Shown here: piece by piece, positions 53,781 through 63,099 of the stretch
Layout of the letters: each line of letters starts with the position of its first letter
Position numbering within the stretch: the stretch's first letter is position 1
Assembly: GCF_013408535.1 (NCBI RefSeq)
Contig: NZ_JACBZA010000001.1
Span: 5,292,850-5,356,849 of the forward strand
DNA: 64,000 nucleotides
Origin: Actinopolymorpha cephalotaxi
GTDB taxonomy: Bacteria > Actinomycetota > Actinomycetes > Propionibacteriales > Actinopolymorphaceae
Direction of reading: 5' to 3'
Translations under genes and position numbers: made by a program
The notes under the pieces: model-generated
The model's input: the letters and a program-made list of their open reading frames with translations, nothing else
What the model was told of the DNA's origin: nothing
Databases searched by the model: none

Positions 53781-55579
53781 CGGCGTACTCCACTCATCGC
53801 TGCGCGGCCTGATCTCCCTGCGTGCCCTGGTCGCGGCCCGGTCAGGCCCGCGGCGGCCAGCAGGTGCGCGAACCTGCTGTCCGGGTCGGCGGCCAGCACC
53901 TCGCGCCGGCCGTACTCCACCACCCGGCCGTCGTCGACCACGGCGATCTTGTCCACCCGGGCGAGGGAGGACAGCCGGTGGGCGATGAGGACGGCGGTAC
54001 GGTCGGTCAGCAGCCGGTCGATCGCGCCCTCGATGTGGTGCTCGGTGGCCGGGTCGAGCCGGCTGGACGCCTCGTCCAGCACGACCAGCCCCGGGTCGGA
54101 CAGGAACGCCCGGGCGAACGCCAGCAGCTGCGCCTCCCCGGCGGACACGCCGCCGCCCTGGGCGCCGAGCACGGTGTCCAGGCCGTCGGGCAGGGACGCG
54201 AGCCAGTCGCCCAGCCCGACCTCGGCGACCACCTCCCGCAGCAGGTCGTCGTCGGCGTCCTGGCGGAACATCATCAGGTTGTCGCGCACGCTGGCGGCGA
54301 ACAGCTGGACGTCCTGGGTGACCACGCAGATCCGGCGGTGCACCGAGGCGAGGTCGGTGTCGCGCAGGTCGACGCCGCCGAGCCGCACGCTTCCCCGGGT
54401 CGGGTCGTACAACCGCAACACCATCCGCGCGATCGTGGTCTTCCCGCTGCCCGTACGCCCCACCAGGCCGAGGGTCTCGCCCGGCGCCAACTCCAGGTTG
54501 ACATCGGTGAGCACCGGCTCGTCGTCGTCGGCGTAGGCGAAGTGCACGCCGGACAGCTCCAGCCGCAGCGGGCCGGTCGCGGGCAGCGGCGTGGGGTCGG
54601 CGGGTTCGGGCAGGGTGCGCCGCTCGGCGAGCAGGCCGCCGATCCGGGCCACGCCCGCGAGGGCCTTCTGGTACTGCTGCAGCTGGTCGATGATCCGCTC
54701 GAACGGCGACCGCACCATCTGGGTGTACTGGAACAACAGCACGGCCGTACCCACGGTCAGCGTGCCCGACTGCTGCACCCAGGCCGCGAGCCCGAGCACG
54801 AGCGCGGTGCCGGCGGCGAACGCGAGGTTGGTGAGGGCGAACAGCCCGCCACCGATGCGTTCGGCGCGCACTTCGGCGCGGTAGACCTCGGCGCTGGTGC
54901 GGTGGAACCGCCGGACCACGTGCTCTCCCGCGCCGTTGGCCCGGATGTCCTCGGCCCCGGCCAGCCGCTCCTCCACGGCGCCGAACAACGCCGCGAACTT
55001 CTCGCGTACGCGGGTCATCGCGGGCACCGCGACCCGCTGGGCACGCACCATGAACCAGCCGATGAGGACGCAGTACGCCAGCAGGACCGCACCGATGCGC
55101 AGGTCAACGTTGAGCACCACGATCAGCACGCCGACCAGGAGCAGCAGGCTGGCCACGACGTCGAGCAGGAACGCCACCACGAAGTCGGCGAGCGCCACCA
55201 CGTCACCGTCGACCCGCTCGATCATCTCCCCCGGGGTGCGCTTGCCGTGGTAGCCCATGTCCAGGCCGAGGGCGTGCTCGGCGAGGCGTTCGCGCAGCCG
55301 GTTGGTGCCGTCCCAGGCGAGCCGGCTGGCCAGCCAGGCGGTCAGCATCCGGGCGAGCTGGCCGAACACCGCGAGCGCGAGGTAGCCGACCGCCAGCCAG
55401 GTGAGCTGCCCGGTGCCCGCGCCGCCGATCGCGTCGTCGACGAACCTGCGGGTCAGTTGCGGCGCCAGCAGCGGCAGGACGGTGGCGACCAGGATGACCG
55501 CTGTCAGGGCAAGCGCGGCTCGCCGCCCGGGCCAGAGCAGGCTCAGGACGACACGACGGGAGGAGGGGGAAGCAGACAT
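53777..55579 (-). CDS. Heterodimeric ABC exporter, subunit with degenerate signature
   Basis: The 600-residue half-transporter starts at the ATG after GAGGCGATC. It has six helices (about 15-310) and an ATPase domain with Walker A GRTGSGKTT, Q-loop VVTQDVQLFAASV, signature VSAGEAQLLAFARAF in place of LSGGQ, Walker B LVVLDEASSRLD with an intact Glu, and H-loop IAHRLS. The canonical Glu here pairs with LSGGQ of the partner to make the one active site, the usual design of TM287/288-type exporters. It is the first gene of the pair. Confidence 0.9.
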
Positions 55580-55642
55580 GATCGCCTCGACGCTACGAGG
55601 CGGACGCCTGCGCGGCAATTGGTTTACGGGGGAGGCGACACC

Positions 55643-56167
55643 CTACCGCGCGTACAGCTTGGTGAGCCCTGCCACGACGTCGTCCCACTCCGGTCCCGGA
55701 CGGTCGGCCAGGGCCGCGGCCAGCCGGTCGAGGTAGTAGTGCCAGCCGGCGGCCACGTCGGTCACGTCGTCGGCCGACGGCAGCCGATGGACGAAGAGCA
55801 GGCTGGTGCCCTCGGCTTCGCCGGTGCCCTCCGGGCTGAGCGTGACCTCCACCCGCCAGCGGGGCTGCCCCGGAACGGACCAGTCGACCACCAGCCGGCG
55901 TGGCGGCTCGCACTCCAGGATCTGCACCGGCTCCGGCCCCGCGCCGTCCTCGCCGGTCATGGTGAACTCCACGGTCGACCCGACGCCCGGACTCCCCGTC
56001 CAGGTGCCGATCCAGCGGGCCGTCCTGTCGGACTCGGTGACGGCCGCCCACACCTCCTCGACGGGATCCGGGTAGTTCCGGCGGAACTCCAGGCGTACTC
56101 CCCCGGTGTCGCCGTCGGTGTCGCCCTCGGGGACCACCCTGCCGAGGTCGGCATGTGTGTCGGTCAT
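55643..56167 (-). CDS. SRPBCC (AHSA1-like) domain protein
   Basis: The protein has 174 residues from the ATG after GGGAGCG; the longer reading to 56599 is not conserved. It has the START-like pattern RLEFRRNYPDPVEEVWAAVTESDRTARWIGTWTG, ECEPPRRLVVDWSV and WRVEVTLSPEGEGTSLLFVHR, with the C-terminal helix AAGWHYYLDRLAAAL. Such proteins bind hydrophobic ligands or help Hsp90; paired with DGPF/sigma genes they are frequent in actinomycetes. It diverges from the DGPF gene. Confidence 0.87.
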   Translation of the reverse strand: MTDTHADLGRVVPEGDTDGDTGGVRLEFRRNYPDPVEEVWAAVTESDRTARWIGTWTGSPGVGSTVEFTMTGEDGAGPEPVQILECEPPRRLVVDWSVPGQPRWRVEVTLSPEGTGEAEGTSLLFVHRLPSADDVTDVAAGWHYYLDRLAAALADRPGPEWDDVVAGLTKLYAR

Positions 56168-56364
56168 GAACGCTCCCGTTGCTCTGTCTGTTGGCCTGTC
56201 TGTCTGTTTGTCGTACGACTCGAAGCCACCGACTATAAGACGTGACTTAAATATGCGCCATCGTTCTGACCGCGCACCCGACAGGAAACGTCGAGAAAAA
56301 GGTTCGGGCACCGTGTCGAACCGGCGTCCGGTCGTTCGAAGTGTGGTTGGAAGGTGCCTCGAAG

Positions 56365-56409
56365 CTCGAATCACACAGACTCCAATCACACAGGCTCGAA
56401 TCACACAGA
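56365..56409 (+). repeat. Three 15-bp tandem repeats just upstream of the DGPF gene
   Basis: CTCGAATCACACAGA, CTCCAATCACACAGG and CTCGAATCACACAGA follow each other without a gap and end directly at the ribosome site GGGAG of the DGPF gene. They lie in the leader or promoter. The unit is a multiple of three but is not expected to be translated. Confidence 0.85.
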
Positions 56410-56420
56410 GGGAGATCGAC

Positions 56421-56846
56421 ATGCGGGTGATGGTCCTGGTCAAGGCGGACAACGACTCCGAGGCCGGTGTGATGCCGGAGGAGCAGTTGCTCACCGAGAT
56501 GGGGAAGTACAACGAGGAGCTGGTCAAGGCCGGGATCATGCTCGCCGGCGACGGCCTGCATCCCAGCTCGAAAGGCGTCCGGGTGCGCTTCTCCGGCAAG
56601 GAGCGGTCGGTGATCGACGGGCCGTTCGCGGAGACGAAGGAACTCGTCGCCGGCTACTGGCTGTGGCAGGTCCGCTCGATGGACGAGGCGGTCGAGTGGG
56701 TGAAGCGGTGCCCCAACCCGATGCTCGGCGACTCCGAGATCGAGATCCGTCCGGTGTTCGAGGCGGACGACTTCGGCGAGGCGTACACCCCCGAGGCCCG
56801 GGAGCGCGCCGAGCGCCTGCGCGCGCAGACCTCGCAGCGGCAGTAG
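56421..56846 (+). CDS. DGPF/YciI family protein
   Basis: The 141-residue protein begins MRVMVLVKADNDSEAGVMP and contains the signature VIDGPFAETKELVAGYWLWQVRSMDEAVEWVKRCP. DGPF proteins share a ferredoxin-like fold with YciI, and their genes regularly accompany ECF42-type sigma factors, as here. They may sense or modulate the sigma factor, since no anti-sigma gene is present. The ribosome site is GGGAG; the sigma gene starts 90 bases downstream. Confidence 0.92.
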   Translation: MRVMVLVKADNDSEAGVMPEEQLLTEMGKYNEELVKAGIMLAGDGLHPSSKGVRVRFSGKERSVIDGPFAETKELVAGYWLWQVRSMDEAVEWVKRCPNPMLGDSEIEIRPVFEADDFGEAYTPEARERAERLRAQTSQRQ

Positions 56847-56936
56847 GTCGGCGGGCCGAGCGGCGGTCCGGGCGGCGGTCCGGCGGTCCGGGCGGCGGTC
56901 CGACGGGTCGGCCGGCGGGCATGGTCTGATGGGGCC

Positions 56937-58283
56937 GTGAGGGCAGAATCCCAGCTCGCCGGCGACCCGGCCGACCAACCGACTGTCCGGCCGGACGCCC
57001 ACCCCGACGATCACCCCGACGATCACCCGGACGCCCATCGGGCGATCGAGACGGTCTGGCGGATGGAGTCCGCGAAGCTGATCGCCGGGCTGACCCGGAT
57101 CGTGCGCGACGTCGGCCTGGCCGAGGAGCTCGCCCAGGAGGCGCTGGTCGCCGCCCTGGAGCAGTGGCCCACCGAGGGGGTGCCCCCGAAACCGGCCGCG
57201 TGGTTGATGACCATCGCCAAGCGGCGCGGGATCGACCGGCTGCGGCGGGAGGAACGGCGCGACCAGAAGTACGCCGAGATCGCCCGTGACCTCGACGTCG
57301 AACAGGGCGACCACGCGGCCGAGGTGGCCGCTGCCCTGGACGACCACATCGAGGACGACCTGCTCCGGTTGGTCTTCGTCGCCTGCCATCCGGTGCTGTC
57401 CACCGATGCCCGGCTGGCGATGACCCTGCGGGTGATCGGCGGCCTGCGTACCGACGAGATCGCCCGCGCCTTCCTCGTACCCGAAGCCACCATCGCCCAG
57501 CGCATCGTGCGCGCGAAACGCACGCTCGCCGCGTCCGGTGTGCCGTTCGAGATCCCCGAGGGTGCCGACCGTGCGGCCCGGCTGTCGTCGGTGCTCGAGG
57601 TGATCTACCTGATCTTCAACGAGGGGTACGCGGCGACCGCCGGTGACGACTGGCTGCGGCCGGCACTGTGCGACGAGGCGTTGCGTCTGGGGCGGATCCT
57701 GGCCGAGCTCGCACCGGGTGAGGCCGAGGTGCACGGGCTCGTCGCGCTGATGGAGATCCAGGCGTCGCGGGCGAGCGCGCGGGTGGACGTGTCCGGGGAG
57801 CCGGTACTGCTGCTCGACCAGGACCGCGGGCGCTGGGACCAGCTGCTCATCCGCCGGGGACTGACCGCGCTGGAGCGGGCCGACTCGCTGGGCCAACCAG
57901 CCGGGCCGTACGTCGTGCAGGCCGCGATCGCCGCCTGCCACGCGCGTGCCCGTACGCCGGAGGAGACCGACTGGACCCGGATCGTCGGGCTGTACGGCGT
58001 ACTCGCCGCGATGGTCTCCTCGCCGGTGGTCGAACTCAACCGTGCCGTCGCGGTGGGGATGGCCCGGGGGCCGGCGGAGGGGCTCGCCCTGGTGGACGCG
58101 CTGGTTGCCGAGGGTGCGCTCGCGGAGTACCACCTGTTGCCGTCGGTACGCGGAGACCTGCTGGTGAAGCTGGACCGGCAGGAGGAGGCGCGGGCGGAGT
58201 TCGAGCGCGCGGCCTCCCTTACCCGTAACGAACGTGAGCGTTCCCTGCTTCTGGGACGTGCCGCCGACTGCGCCTCCGGGTGA
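56937..58283 (+). CDS. ECF42-type RNA polymerase sigma factor with C-terminal TPR-like domain
   Basis: The 448-residue protein starts at a GTG. It has sigma region 2 (TVWRMESAKLIAGLTRIVRDVGLAEELAQEALVAALEQWP ... AWLMTIAKRRGIDRLRRE) and region 4 (LVFVACHPVLSTDARLAMTLRVIGGLRTDEIARAFLVPEATIAQRIVRAKRTL). A long C-terminal helical domain (about 200-448) contains VLEVIYLIFNEGYAA and EVHGLVALMEIQASR, diagnostic of the SigI/DUF6596 class. The first 38 residues (PDAHPDDHPDDHPDAHR) are an unusual His/Asp/Pro-rich extension that might bind metal. It pairs with the DGPF gene upstream, and the adjacent SRPBCC gene is a possible target. Confidence 0.9.
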   Translation: MRAESQLAGDPADQPTVRPDAHPDDHPDDHPDAHRAIETVWRMESAKLIAGLTRIVRDVGLAEELAQEALVAALEQWPTEGVPPKPAAWLMTIAKRRGIDRLRREERRDQKYAEIARDLDVEQGDHAAEVAAALDDHIEDDLLRLVFVACHPVLSTDARLAMTLRVIGGLRTDEIARAFLVPEATIAQRIVRAKRTLAASGVPFEIPEGADRAARLSSVLEVIYLIFNEGYAATAGDDWLRPALCDEALRLGRILAELAPGEAEVHGLVALMEIQASRASARVDVSGEPVLLLDQDRGRWDQLLIRRGLTALERADSLGQPAGPYVVQAAIAACHARARTPEETDWTRIVGLYGVLAAMVSSPVVELNRAVAVGMARGPAEGLALVDALVAEGALAEYHLLPSVRGDLLVKLDRQEEARAEFERAASLTRNERERSLLLGRAADCASG

Positions 58284-58343
58284 GCCGGGCTCGGGCTCTG
58301 AAGTGGACTTACGGGTGTGCCGGCTTTCGGGCATGGTCGTCCC

Positions 58344-60371
58344 TCAGAACGGTGGCAGGTCGTCGTCGGCCGACCGTGTGCCCGCAGTGGCGGGTGCTGG
58401 TTCGTCGACCGGATCGGTGAGGGCCGGCGCTGTGCCTTTGTACTGGCGGCCGAACGGATCGGTCAGGGTGTGTTCGCCGGGCCCGGTCTGCTTCAGTTTC
58501 CAGTCCCTCTCGGTTTTCGCCTTGTGGTGACGTGGGCACAGCGGCGCGATGTTGTCCACGGACGTTTCGCCACCGTCGGCGTACTCGGTGTTGTGGTCCA
58601 GGTGACACGTCGCTGCCGGACGGCGGCAGGTGGTCCACACACACCGCTGGTCGCGGGCATGCACCAGCTCGGCCTGCAGTCCGCGCAGGAACCTCGCAGG
58701 TATCGGATGCAGATGCAGTAACCGCCCGGTGACCGGATGGGTGATGCCGACACTGAAGCGGGCTTCGGGATTGTCGAGGTGGTTCGCCACGATCCGGCGA
58801 GCCACCTCGGTGATGATGGGCCCGACTCCGCCGAGCTCACCGGGCTGGGTGGACAGCCCCATCAGGGTGGTCAGCGGCATGTTCAGCTGCACCTTGGCGC
58901 GCGTCTTGATCGGACCCCAGCTCGGCTGCGAAGAGGTCCACGGCGGCGGTGGCGGTGTGGAATTGTCTGTCGGCGGATCAGGCCGACCCAGCGGATCAGG
59001 CGGATCAGGCGGATCAGGCCGACCCGGCGGATCAGGTGGATCCGGCGGATCCGGCGGATCCGGCGGCTCGGCGTTGCGGGCTGCGGCCTCGTGGGCGGCG
59101 GTGTCGTGGACTCGGACCCCGTTCATCGCGGCCGCACCACACACGGTGCAGCTGGCCACCGGTGCCGGAGAACAGTTCCCACACTCACACCAGCTGTCGT
59201 GCAGGTCGTGGTCGGGGAACCGGTGAACAGCACAGTGCCCCAACTCGTCCTGGTCGGTATCTCCCTGCGCCCGCTCGCTCTCGGGCTGGGCGTCGTCTCG
59301 GGCTCGCGGCTCGTCTTCGGCCTGTTCGGCGTCGTCTCGCTCCTGCGGAGATTCGGCTTCCGCCGGGCGCTGCACAGAGTCGTCCTGCCCAGAGTCGTCC
59401 TGCCCAGAGTCGTCCTGCTCAGAGCCGTCCTGGGCCTGCTCCTCCGACTGTTGCTGCTCGGAGTCGTCCGGCCCATTGCCGTTCTCCCCAGAGTCCTCGT
59501 GCGCAGACTGGTGCTCAGTCTCGCCCTGGTCGGCGGTGGTTGTGGGGGCGGAGCAGTCGATCATGTCGGCGGTGCCGCTGAGCAGGGAGAAGGCGACGTC
59601 CGCGCGCAGTTGGCTCAGCTTGCGCGGGTCACCGGCGGACTTCACCGCACGCGCGATCGCGTCGATGTAGCCGTACGCCTCGGCGGCCTGGTCAGCGGAC
59701 AGTCCGCGGATGGCGAGGTCGGCGACCCCGTCGACGGCGGGCCAGATCGCGACGTTCCGCCCGGTCCGCGCGGCACGGTGCCGTTTACCGGCAGCCTCGG
59801 GGTCGGCTTTCACGACCTCGGACTCGACCTTCGCCCGCAACAACCCGCCCCGAAGTTCCAGCACCTTCGGGAAGATCGCGTCCTCGACCGCACCCCACAG
59901 ATCTGGCTTCGCGTCGGTGATCCGGTCCACGATCGCCCGCACGTCGGGCAGCTCCAGCCCACCAGACGCCAGCGCCGCACGCACACGCGGCAGACGCGGC
60001 AGGGTGAGGGCCAAAGCGAGGTACCAGCTGGCGCGGTAGCCCGACCACCGCAGCAAAGGTTCCAGCACGGCCTGGGTCATCGGGTCCATCTCGGCACTAC
60101 GCACAGCCGGCTCATCAGGCATACCGGGTTCGGCGTAGGCCAGCTCGTTCACCTCCGACAGACACTCGGCCTCCGCCCAGCCGATCAGCCGCCGCCACGC
60201 CCTGGCCCGCTCCTCCACCTCAAACCCGTTACACACCCCGCGATCCACCGACGCCAGCAGCACCGCAAGCCGCGGCCCACCCCGCACATCAGCGAACCCA
60301 TCCGGCAGCACCCGGCGACGACCCGGGCCATCGCCCAGGTCGTCGCCGAAGTACTCACCGCCGTCGCTCAT
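58344..60371 (-). CDS. DUF222 domain and HNH endonuclease protein with Cys-rich insertion
   Basis: The 675-residue protein starts at the ATG at 60371; a TTG seven codons upstream is possible. An N-terminal DUF222 helical region (about 30-270) is followed by an acidic Gln/Asp/Ser-rich stretch with DDSGQ repeats, a putative zinc knuckle CECGNCSPAPVASCTVCG, and a DPP-repeat linker. The C-terminal HNH nuclease reads HARDQRCVWTTCRRPAATCHLDHNTEYADGGETSVDNIAPLCPRHHKAK. DUF222/HNH proteins are repeated in actinobacterial genomes and some resemble the 13E12 repeat family. Whether they are homing nucleases or serve another purpose is unknown. Confidence 0.88.
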   Translation of the reverse strand: MSDGGEYFGDDLGDGPGRRRVLPDGFADVRGGPRLAVLLASVDRGVCNGFEVEERARAWRRLIGWAEAECLSEVNELAYAEPGMPDEPAVRSAEMDPMTQAVLEPLLRWSGYRASWYLALALTLPRLPRVRAALASGGLELPDVRAIVDRITDAKPDLWGAVEDAIFPKVLELRGGLLRAKVESEVVKADPEAAGKRHRAARTGRNVAIWPAVDGVADLAIRGLSADQAAEAYGYIDAIARAVKSAGDPRKLSQLRADVAFSLLSGTADMIDCSAPTTTADQGETEHQSAHEDSGENGNGPDDSEQQQSEEQAQDGSEQDDSGQDDSGQDDSVQRPAEAESPQERDDAEQAEDEPRARDDAQPESERAQGDTDQDELGHCAVHRFPDHDLHDSWCECGNCSPAPVASCTVCGAAAMNGVRVHDTAAHEAAARNAEPPDPPDPPDPPDPPGRPDPPDPPDPLGRPDPPTDNSTPPPPPWTSSQPSWGPIKTRAKVQLNMPLTTLMGLSTQPGELGGVGPIITEVARRIVANHLDNPEARFSVGITHPVTGRLLHLHPIPARFLRGLQAELVHARDQRCVWTTCRRPAATCHLDHNTEYADGGETSVDNIAPLCPRHHKAKTERDWKLKQTGPGEHTLTDPFGRQYKGTAPALTDPVDEPAPATAGTRSADDDLPPF
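58970..59072. repeat. 9-bp tandem repeats encoding the DPP linker of the HNH protein
   Basis: Repeated GGCGGATCC/GGCGGATCA units on the plus strand encode Asp-Pro-Pro repeats on the minus strand. Copy number is likely to vary between strains. Confidence 0.8.
59376..59430. repeat. 15-bp tandem repeats encoding DDSGQ units
   Basis: AGAGTCGTCCTGCCC recurs about three times and encodes DDSGQ repeats in the acidic linker of the HNH protein. Confidence 0.75.
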
Positions 60372-60582
60372 GCGTTCGAGTTTACCGCTCAAGATCAGCT
60401 CACGCTCGCGGGAAACCCCTTACCCACAAGACGAATCCGCGTCAATCTCAACTTGACCGAAAGCACGGCAACGTCGACCCACGTACATCCGACACCCGCC
60501 GCCGATACCCACATCGGGACCGCCCTGGCACCATACTCAGCACGCCGACCGCCGGCGTACCGGCGAGGACGGATGGACGACG

Positions 60583-61161
60583 ATGAACCCTGCGGTGACA
60601 GTCCGGCCGTTCGACAAGGCGACGGACACCGATGCGGTGGGCGCGATCGACCGATCGTTTCGCACCGACGAGGCCATGCAGGTCTCGCGTACCGACGACG
60701 GCTTCGAGCTGACCGAAGTACCCAGCAAACGACTCACGAAGGTATTCCCGCTCGACCTGGACCAGCAGACCGACCACGGCCGCTGGGACGCGGCCTGGGT
60801 CGCCGAAACAAACGACGGCGGATCACCGGCAACGGTGGTCGGTTTCGCCGCCGCCCGCTTCTCCCGGTGGAACCATCGGGTCGAGCTCTACCACCTCTAC
60901 GTCGACGCCGCCCATCGCGGTAAGGGCATTGCCCGTGCGCTGCTGGACCACATCGACGAGGATCCGCTGATTCGCGAGCAGGGGCACTGCGTGTGGCTGG
61001 AGACCTCACACCTGAACGTGCCCGGAATCCGTGCCTACCGAGCACTGGGCTTCGAACTCTGCGGCCTCGACCTCGAGCTCTACTGCGACCCGCCGAGCGG
61101 ACCGAGGGAGATCGCGCTCTTCTTCGCCCGTCCCCTCCCCTGGCACACCGAGCAACCCTGA
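60583..61161 (+). CDS. GNAT-family N-acetyltransferase
   Basis: The 192-residue protein has the GNAT core: VGFAAARFSRWNHRVELYHLYVDAAHRGKGIARALLDHI as strands 3-4 and the acetyl-CoA pyrophosphate loop (RGKGIA), then LETSHLNVPGIRAYRALGFELCGLD. The layout resembles streptothricin acetyltransferase-like proteins, but resistance cannot be claimed from sequence. The ATG follows GGACGGATGGACGACG. The 210 bases upstream, shared with the divergent HNH gene, are slightly less GC-rich and hold no other gene. Confidence 0.87.
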   Translation: MNPAVTVRPFDKATDTDAVGAIDRSFRTDEAMQVSRTDDGFELTEVPSKRLTKVFPLDLDQQTDHGRWDAAWVAETNDGGSPATVVGFAAARFSRWNHRVELYHLYVDAAHRGKGIARALLDHIDEDPLIREQGHCVWLETSHLNVPGIRAYRALGFELCGLDLELYCDPPSGPREIALFFARPLPWHTEQP

Positions 61162-61427
61162 GCTTCCACCACGGCTACTGGTCAGGCCCGCCCGTCACGC
61201 GCCCACATCTTCCGTTCGTACGGCACAGCCCAGCGCACACCCCGGGTAGGCCCTTGATCATTTCGCGTTACTGGACTACACCTGTTCGCGAATGTTCGTC
61301 AACGAAAGTGCGCCGGCTTTTTCCTCGCCGTAACGGAGTTGGCCAGGACGCGGCCGCGCGCGGACAGTCGTGGCGCGCGGACGGCCGTGGCACCCGTCAC
61401 CGGCGTGGACATGGCAGGCTGTGCGGG

Positions 61428-61820
61428 ATGAACGACGACCGGAACGTGCTCGGCGGTGAACTCGCCCCCTGCGGGACCGACCCGGTGACCGGCTTCTACC
61501 GGGACGGCACGTGCAGCACGGGACCGGACGATCTCGGCAGCCACACGGTCTGCGCGGTGGTCACCCAGGAGTTCCTTGCGCAGCAACGCGAACTCGGCAA
61601 CGACCTGGCCACGCCGAGGCCGGAGTTCCACTTTCCCGGCCTACGCCCCGGCGACCGCTGGTGCGTGGTGGCCGCGCGCTGGCTGCAGGCGCTCGAGGCG
61701 GGGGTGGCACCGCCGGTCGTACTGGAGGCGACGAACGCCCAGGCCACGCAGGTCATTCCGCTGGAGACGCTGCGCCGGCACGCCGTGGACGTACCACCGG
61801 ACATCCGGTCGCTCACCTGA
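61428..61820 (+). CDS. DUF2237 family protein
   Basis: The 130-residue protein matches DUF2237 along its length: NVLGGELAPCGTDPVTGFYRDGTCSTGPDDLGSHTVCAVVTQEFL, then PRPEFHFPGLRPGDRWCVVAARWLQALEAGVAPPVVLEATNAQA. Conserved Cys residues (CGTDP, GTCSTGP, VCAVV) could bind a metal. The function is unknown. The 266 bases between it and the GNAT gene contain an AT-richer stretch near 61255-61310 that probably includes its promoter, but no gene. Confidence 0.88.
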   Translation: MNDDRNVLGGELAPCGTDPVTGFYRDGTCSTGPDDLGSHTVCAVVTQEFLAQQRELGNDLATPRPEFHFPGLRPGDRWCVVAARWLQALEAGVAPPVVLEATNAQATQVIPLETLRRHAVDVPPDIRSLT

Positions 61821-61845
61821 GCGGTCGCTCACCTGAACGAGGGGC

Positions 61846-62406
61846 TCACCTGAAAGAGGGGTCGGCGGCGACCGTCAGCCAGCGCAGCGCCGAACCGTCG
61901 AACGGCGGTTCGCCGGCCAGCATCAGCGCCGCCACCTCGGCACAGGAACGCCGGGCGGTCTCCACGTGCCGGGCCGGGACCGAGTAGCGCGCGACGTCGG
62001 CGGCCATCTCGTCCTCGTCGAGGACGGTCACCACACCGTGCCGGTCGCGAACGACGTCGAGGGTCAGGTCGACGAACGAGACGCCGTCGGCGCCCACCCG
62101 CGCCGGGGTCGAGATGTCCACGCGGTCCGGCTCCACGCCGTCGAAGATCCGCACCGACCCGTCAGCGCGGTGGGCCCGGAAGCCGACCGGCGGCACGCCC
62201 ATCCGTGCCACCCACCAGCAGTCGTACGGGTAGCAGAAGACCTGATCGGTCGAGTACCGAAGAATCGTGCCGCTGGCCCGCCGGACCGGGGACCCGGCCG
62301 GGAGCACGGCCCACTCGCCATGCTCGTCCCGGCCGAGTACGCGTTCGGACCACGACGCGTTGATCCGATCCGGATACTTCAGCTTGCGGGCGGTCCGAAA
62401 CCCCAC
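61846..62406 (-). CDS. DUF402 domain protein
   Basis: The 186-residue protein starts at a GTG 14 bases after the hemerythrin-domain gene stop and so is probably read by coupling. It has the DUF402 pattern: LKYPDRINASWSERVLGRDEHGEWAVLPAGSP, the Trp/Tyr-rich DQVFCYPYDCWWVARM, and SFVDLTLDVVRDRHGVVTVLDEDEMAADV, the acidic Asp-Glu-Asp-Glu site that binds metal and phosphate in DUF402 nucleotide phosphatases such as Ntdp. Hydrolysis of a nucleotide is the expected but unproven activity. It ends 26 bases from the opposing DUF2237 gene. Confidence 0.83.
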   Translation of the reverse strand: MGFRTARKLKYPDRINASWSERVLGRDEHGEWAVLPAGSPVRRASGTILRYSTDQVFCYPYDCWWVARMGVPPVGFRAHRADGSVRIFDGVEPDRVDISTPARVGADGVSFVDLTLDVVRDRHGVVTVLDEDEMAADVARYSVPARHVETARRSCAEVAALMLAGEPPFDGSALRWLTVAADPSFR

Positions 62407-62420
62407 GCCGGCGGCCCGGA

Positions 62421-62966
62421 CTACTGCGACTTCAGAGCCTGGGTCAGCTCTTCCTTCGACATGCTCGCCGTGCCTTCGATGCCGGCGTTGCGTGCCTGGA
62501 TGAGCAGTTCTTCCTTGGTCTCCTGGCCGGGCTGCTCGCCGATGTGCTTCTCCCGGCTTGCCGCGAACGCCTTGCCAAGATCCTCGCGGCGCGCGTCGTC
62601 GAGCCGGTCGCGGAGCCCGGGAAGAACCTGGCTCTCCTCCTCGTCGACGTGGTGCTGCACCGCCTCGACGAACTCGTTCAGCTTGGACTCGAAGCTCGGG
62701 TCCTGAGGATCGGTGGCCTTCAGCCGGGCAAGGAGTTCCTCGGCCTCGGCGTGCTCTTCCTGGCTGTGCGCGACCTCGTCGGTCTCTCCCGCCTCGCCGC
62801 GAGCCACGGGGTAGACCTCGGCCTCCTCGGCCCGGGAGTGTGCCACGAACAGGGCCGACAGCTCGGGCAGTGTCAATGCCCGCTTGTCAGGCTCGTTCTG
62901 CAGGACGTCGAACAACCGCTCGACCTCGCGATGGTCTGCCATGATCAGGTCGACGACATCCGCCAT
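62421..62966 (-). CDS. Hemerythrin-domain protein with SAP-like C-terminal motif
   Basis: The 181-residue protein has a hemerythrin-type four-helix bundle (1-125) with potential diiron ligands His12, His43, Glu47, His68, His72, His106 and Glu110 (MADHREVERLF, VAHSRAEEAE, AHSQEEHAEAEE, HHVDEEES). The C-terminal 32 residues (149-180) form a separate helical motif with TKEELL.., I.G and SKEEL..AL that resembles SAP/Rho_N DNA-binding hairpins. Nearly the same motif ends the next gene. The ribosome site is GAGAGGAAA. Roles in O2, NO or iron handling are typical for the domain. Confidence 0.86.
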   Translation of the reverse strand: MADVVDLIMADHREVERLFDVLQNEPDKRALTLPELSALFVAHSRAEEAEVYPVARGEAGETDEVAHSQEEHAEAEELLARLKATDPQDPSFESKLNEFVEAVQHHVDEEESQVLPGLRDRLDDARREDLGKAFAASREKHIGEQPGQETKEELLIQARNAGIEGTASMSKEELTQALKSQ

Positions 62967-63099
62967 AGGTGTTTCCTCTCCCCGATGTTTCCAGCTTCTT
63001 TGGGCACGGCCGTCGGCCGCGTCGCCATTGCACCATGGTTCCTGGTTGGTCGCTTGTCGCGACGACGCGGCAGCGCGGGCGGCCGGAGGGTGACGCCGG

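Noticed and set aside
53822-56245. 807-codon plus-strand frame opposite the ABC exporter
   Set aside because: It is an antisense shadow of an ABC protein with all expected motifs on the minus strand.
58970-59430. Repeats that might be a CRISPR array
   Set aside because: The units are 9 and 15 bp, contiguous, without spacers, and lie within a coding frame where they encode DPP and DDSGQ linkers.
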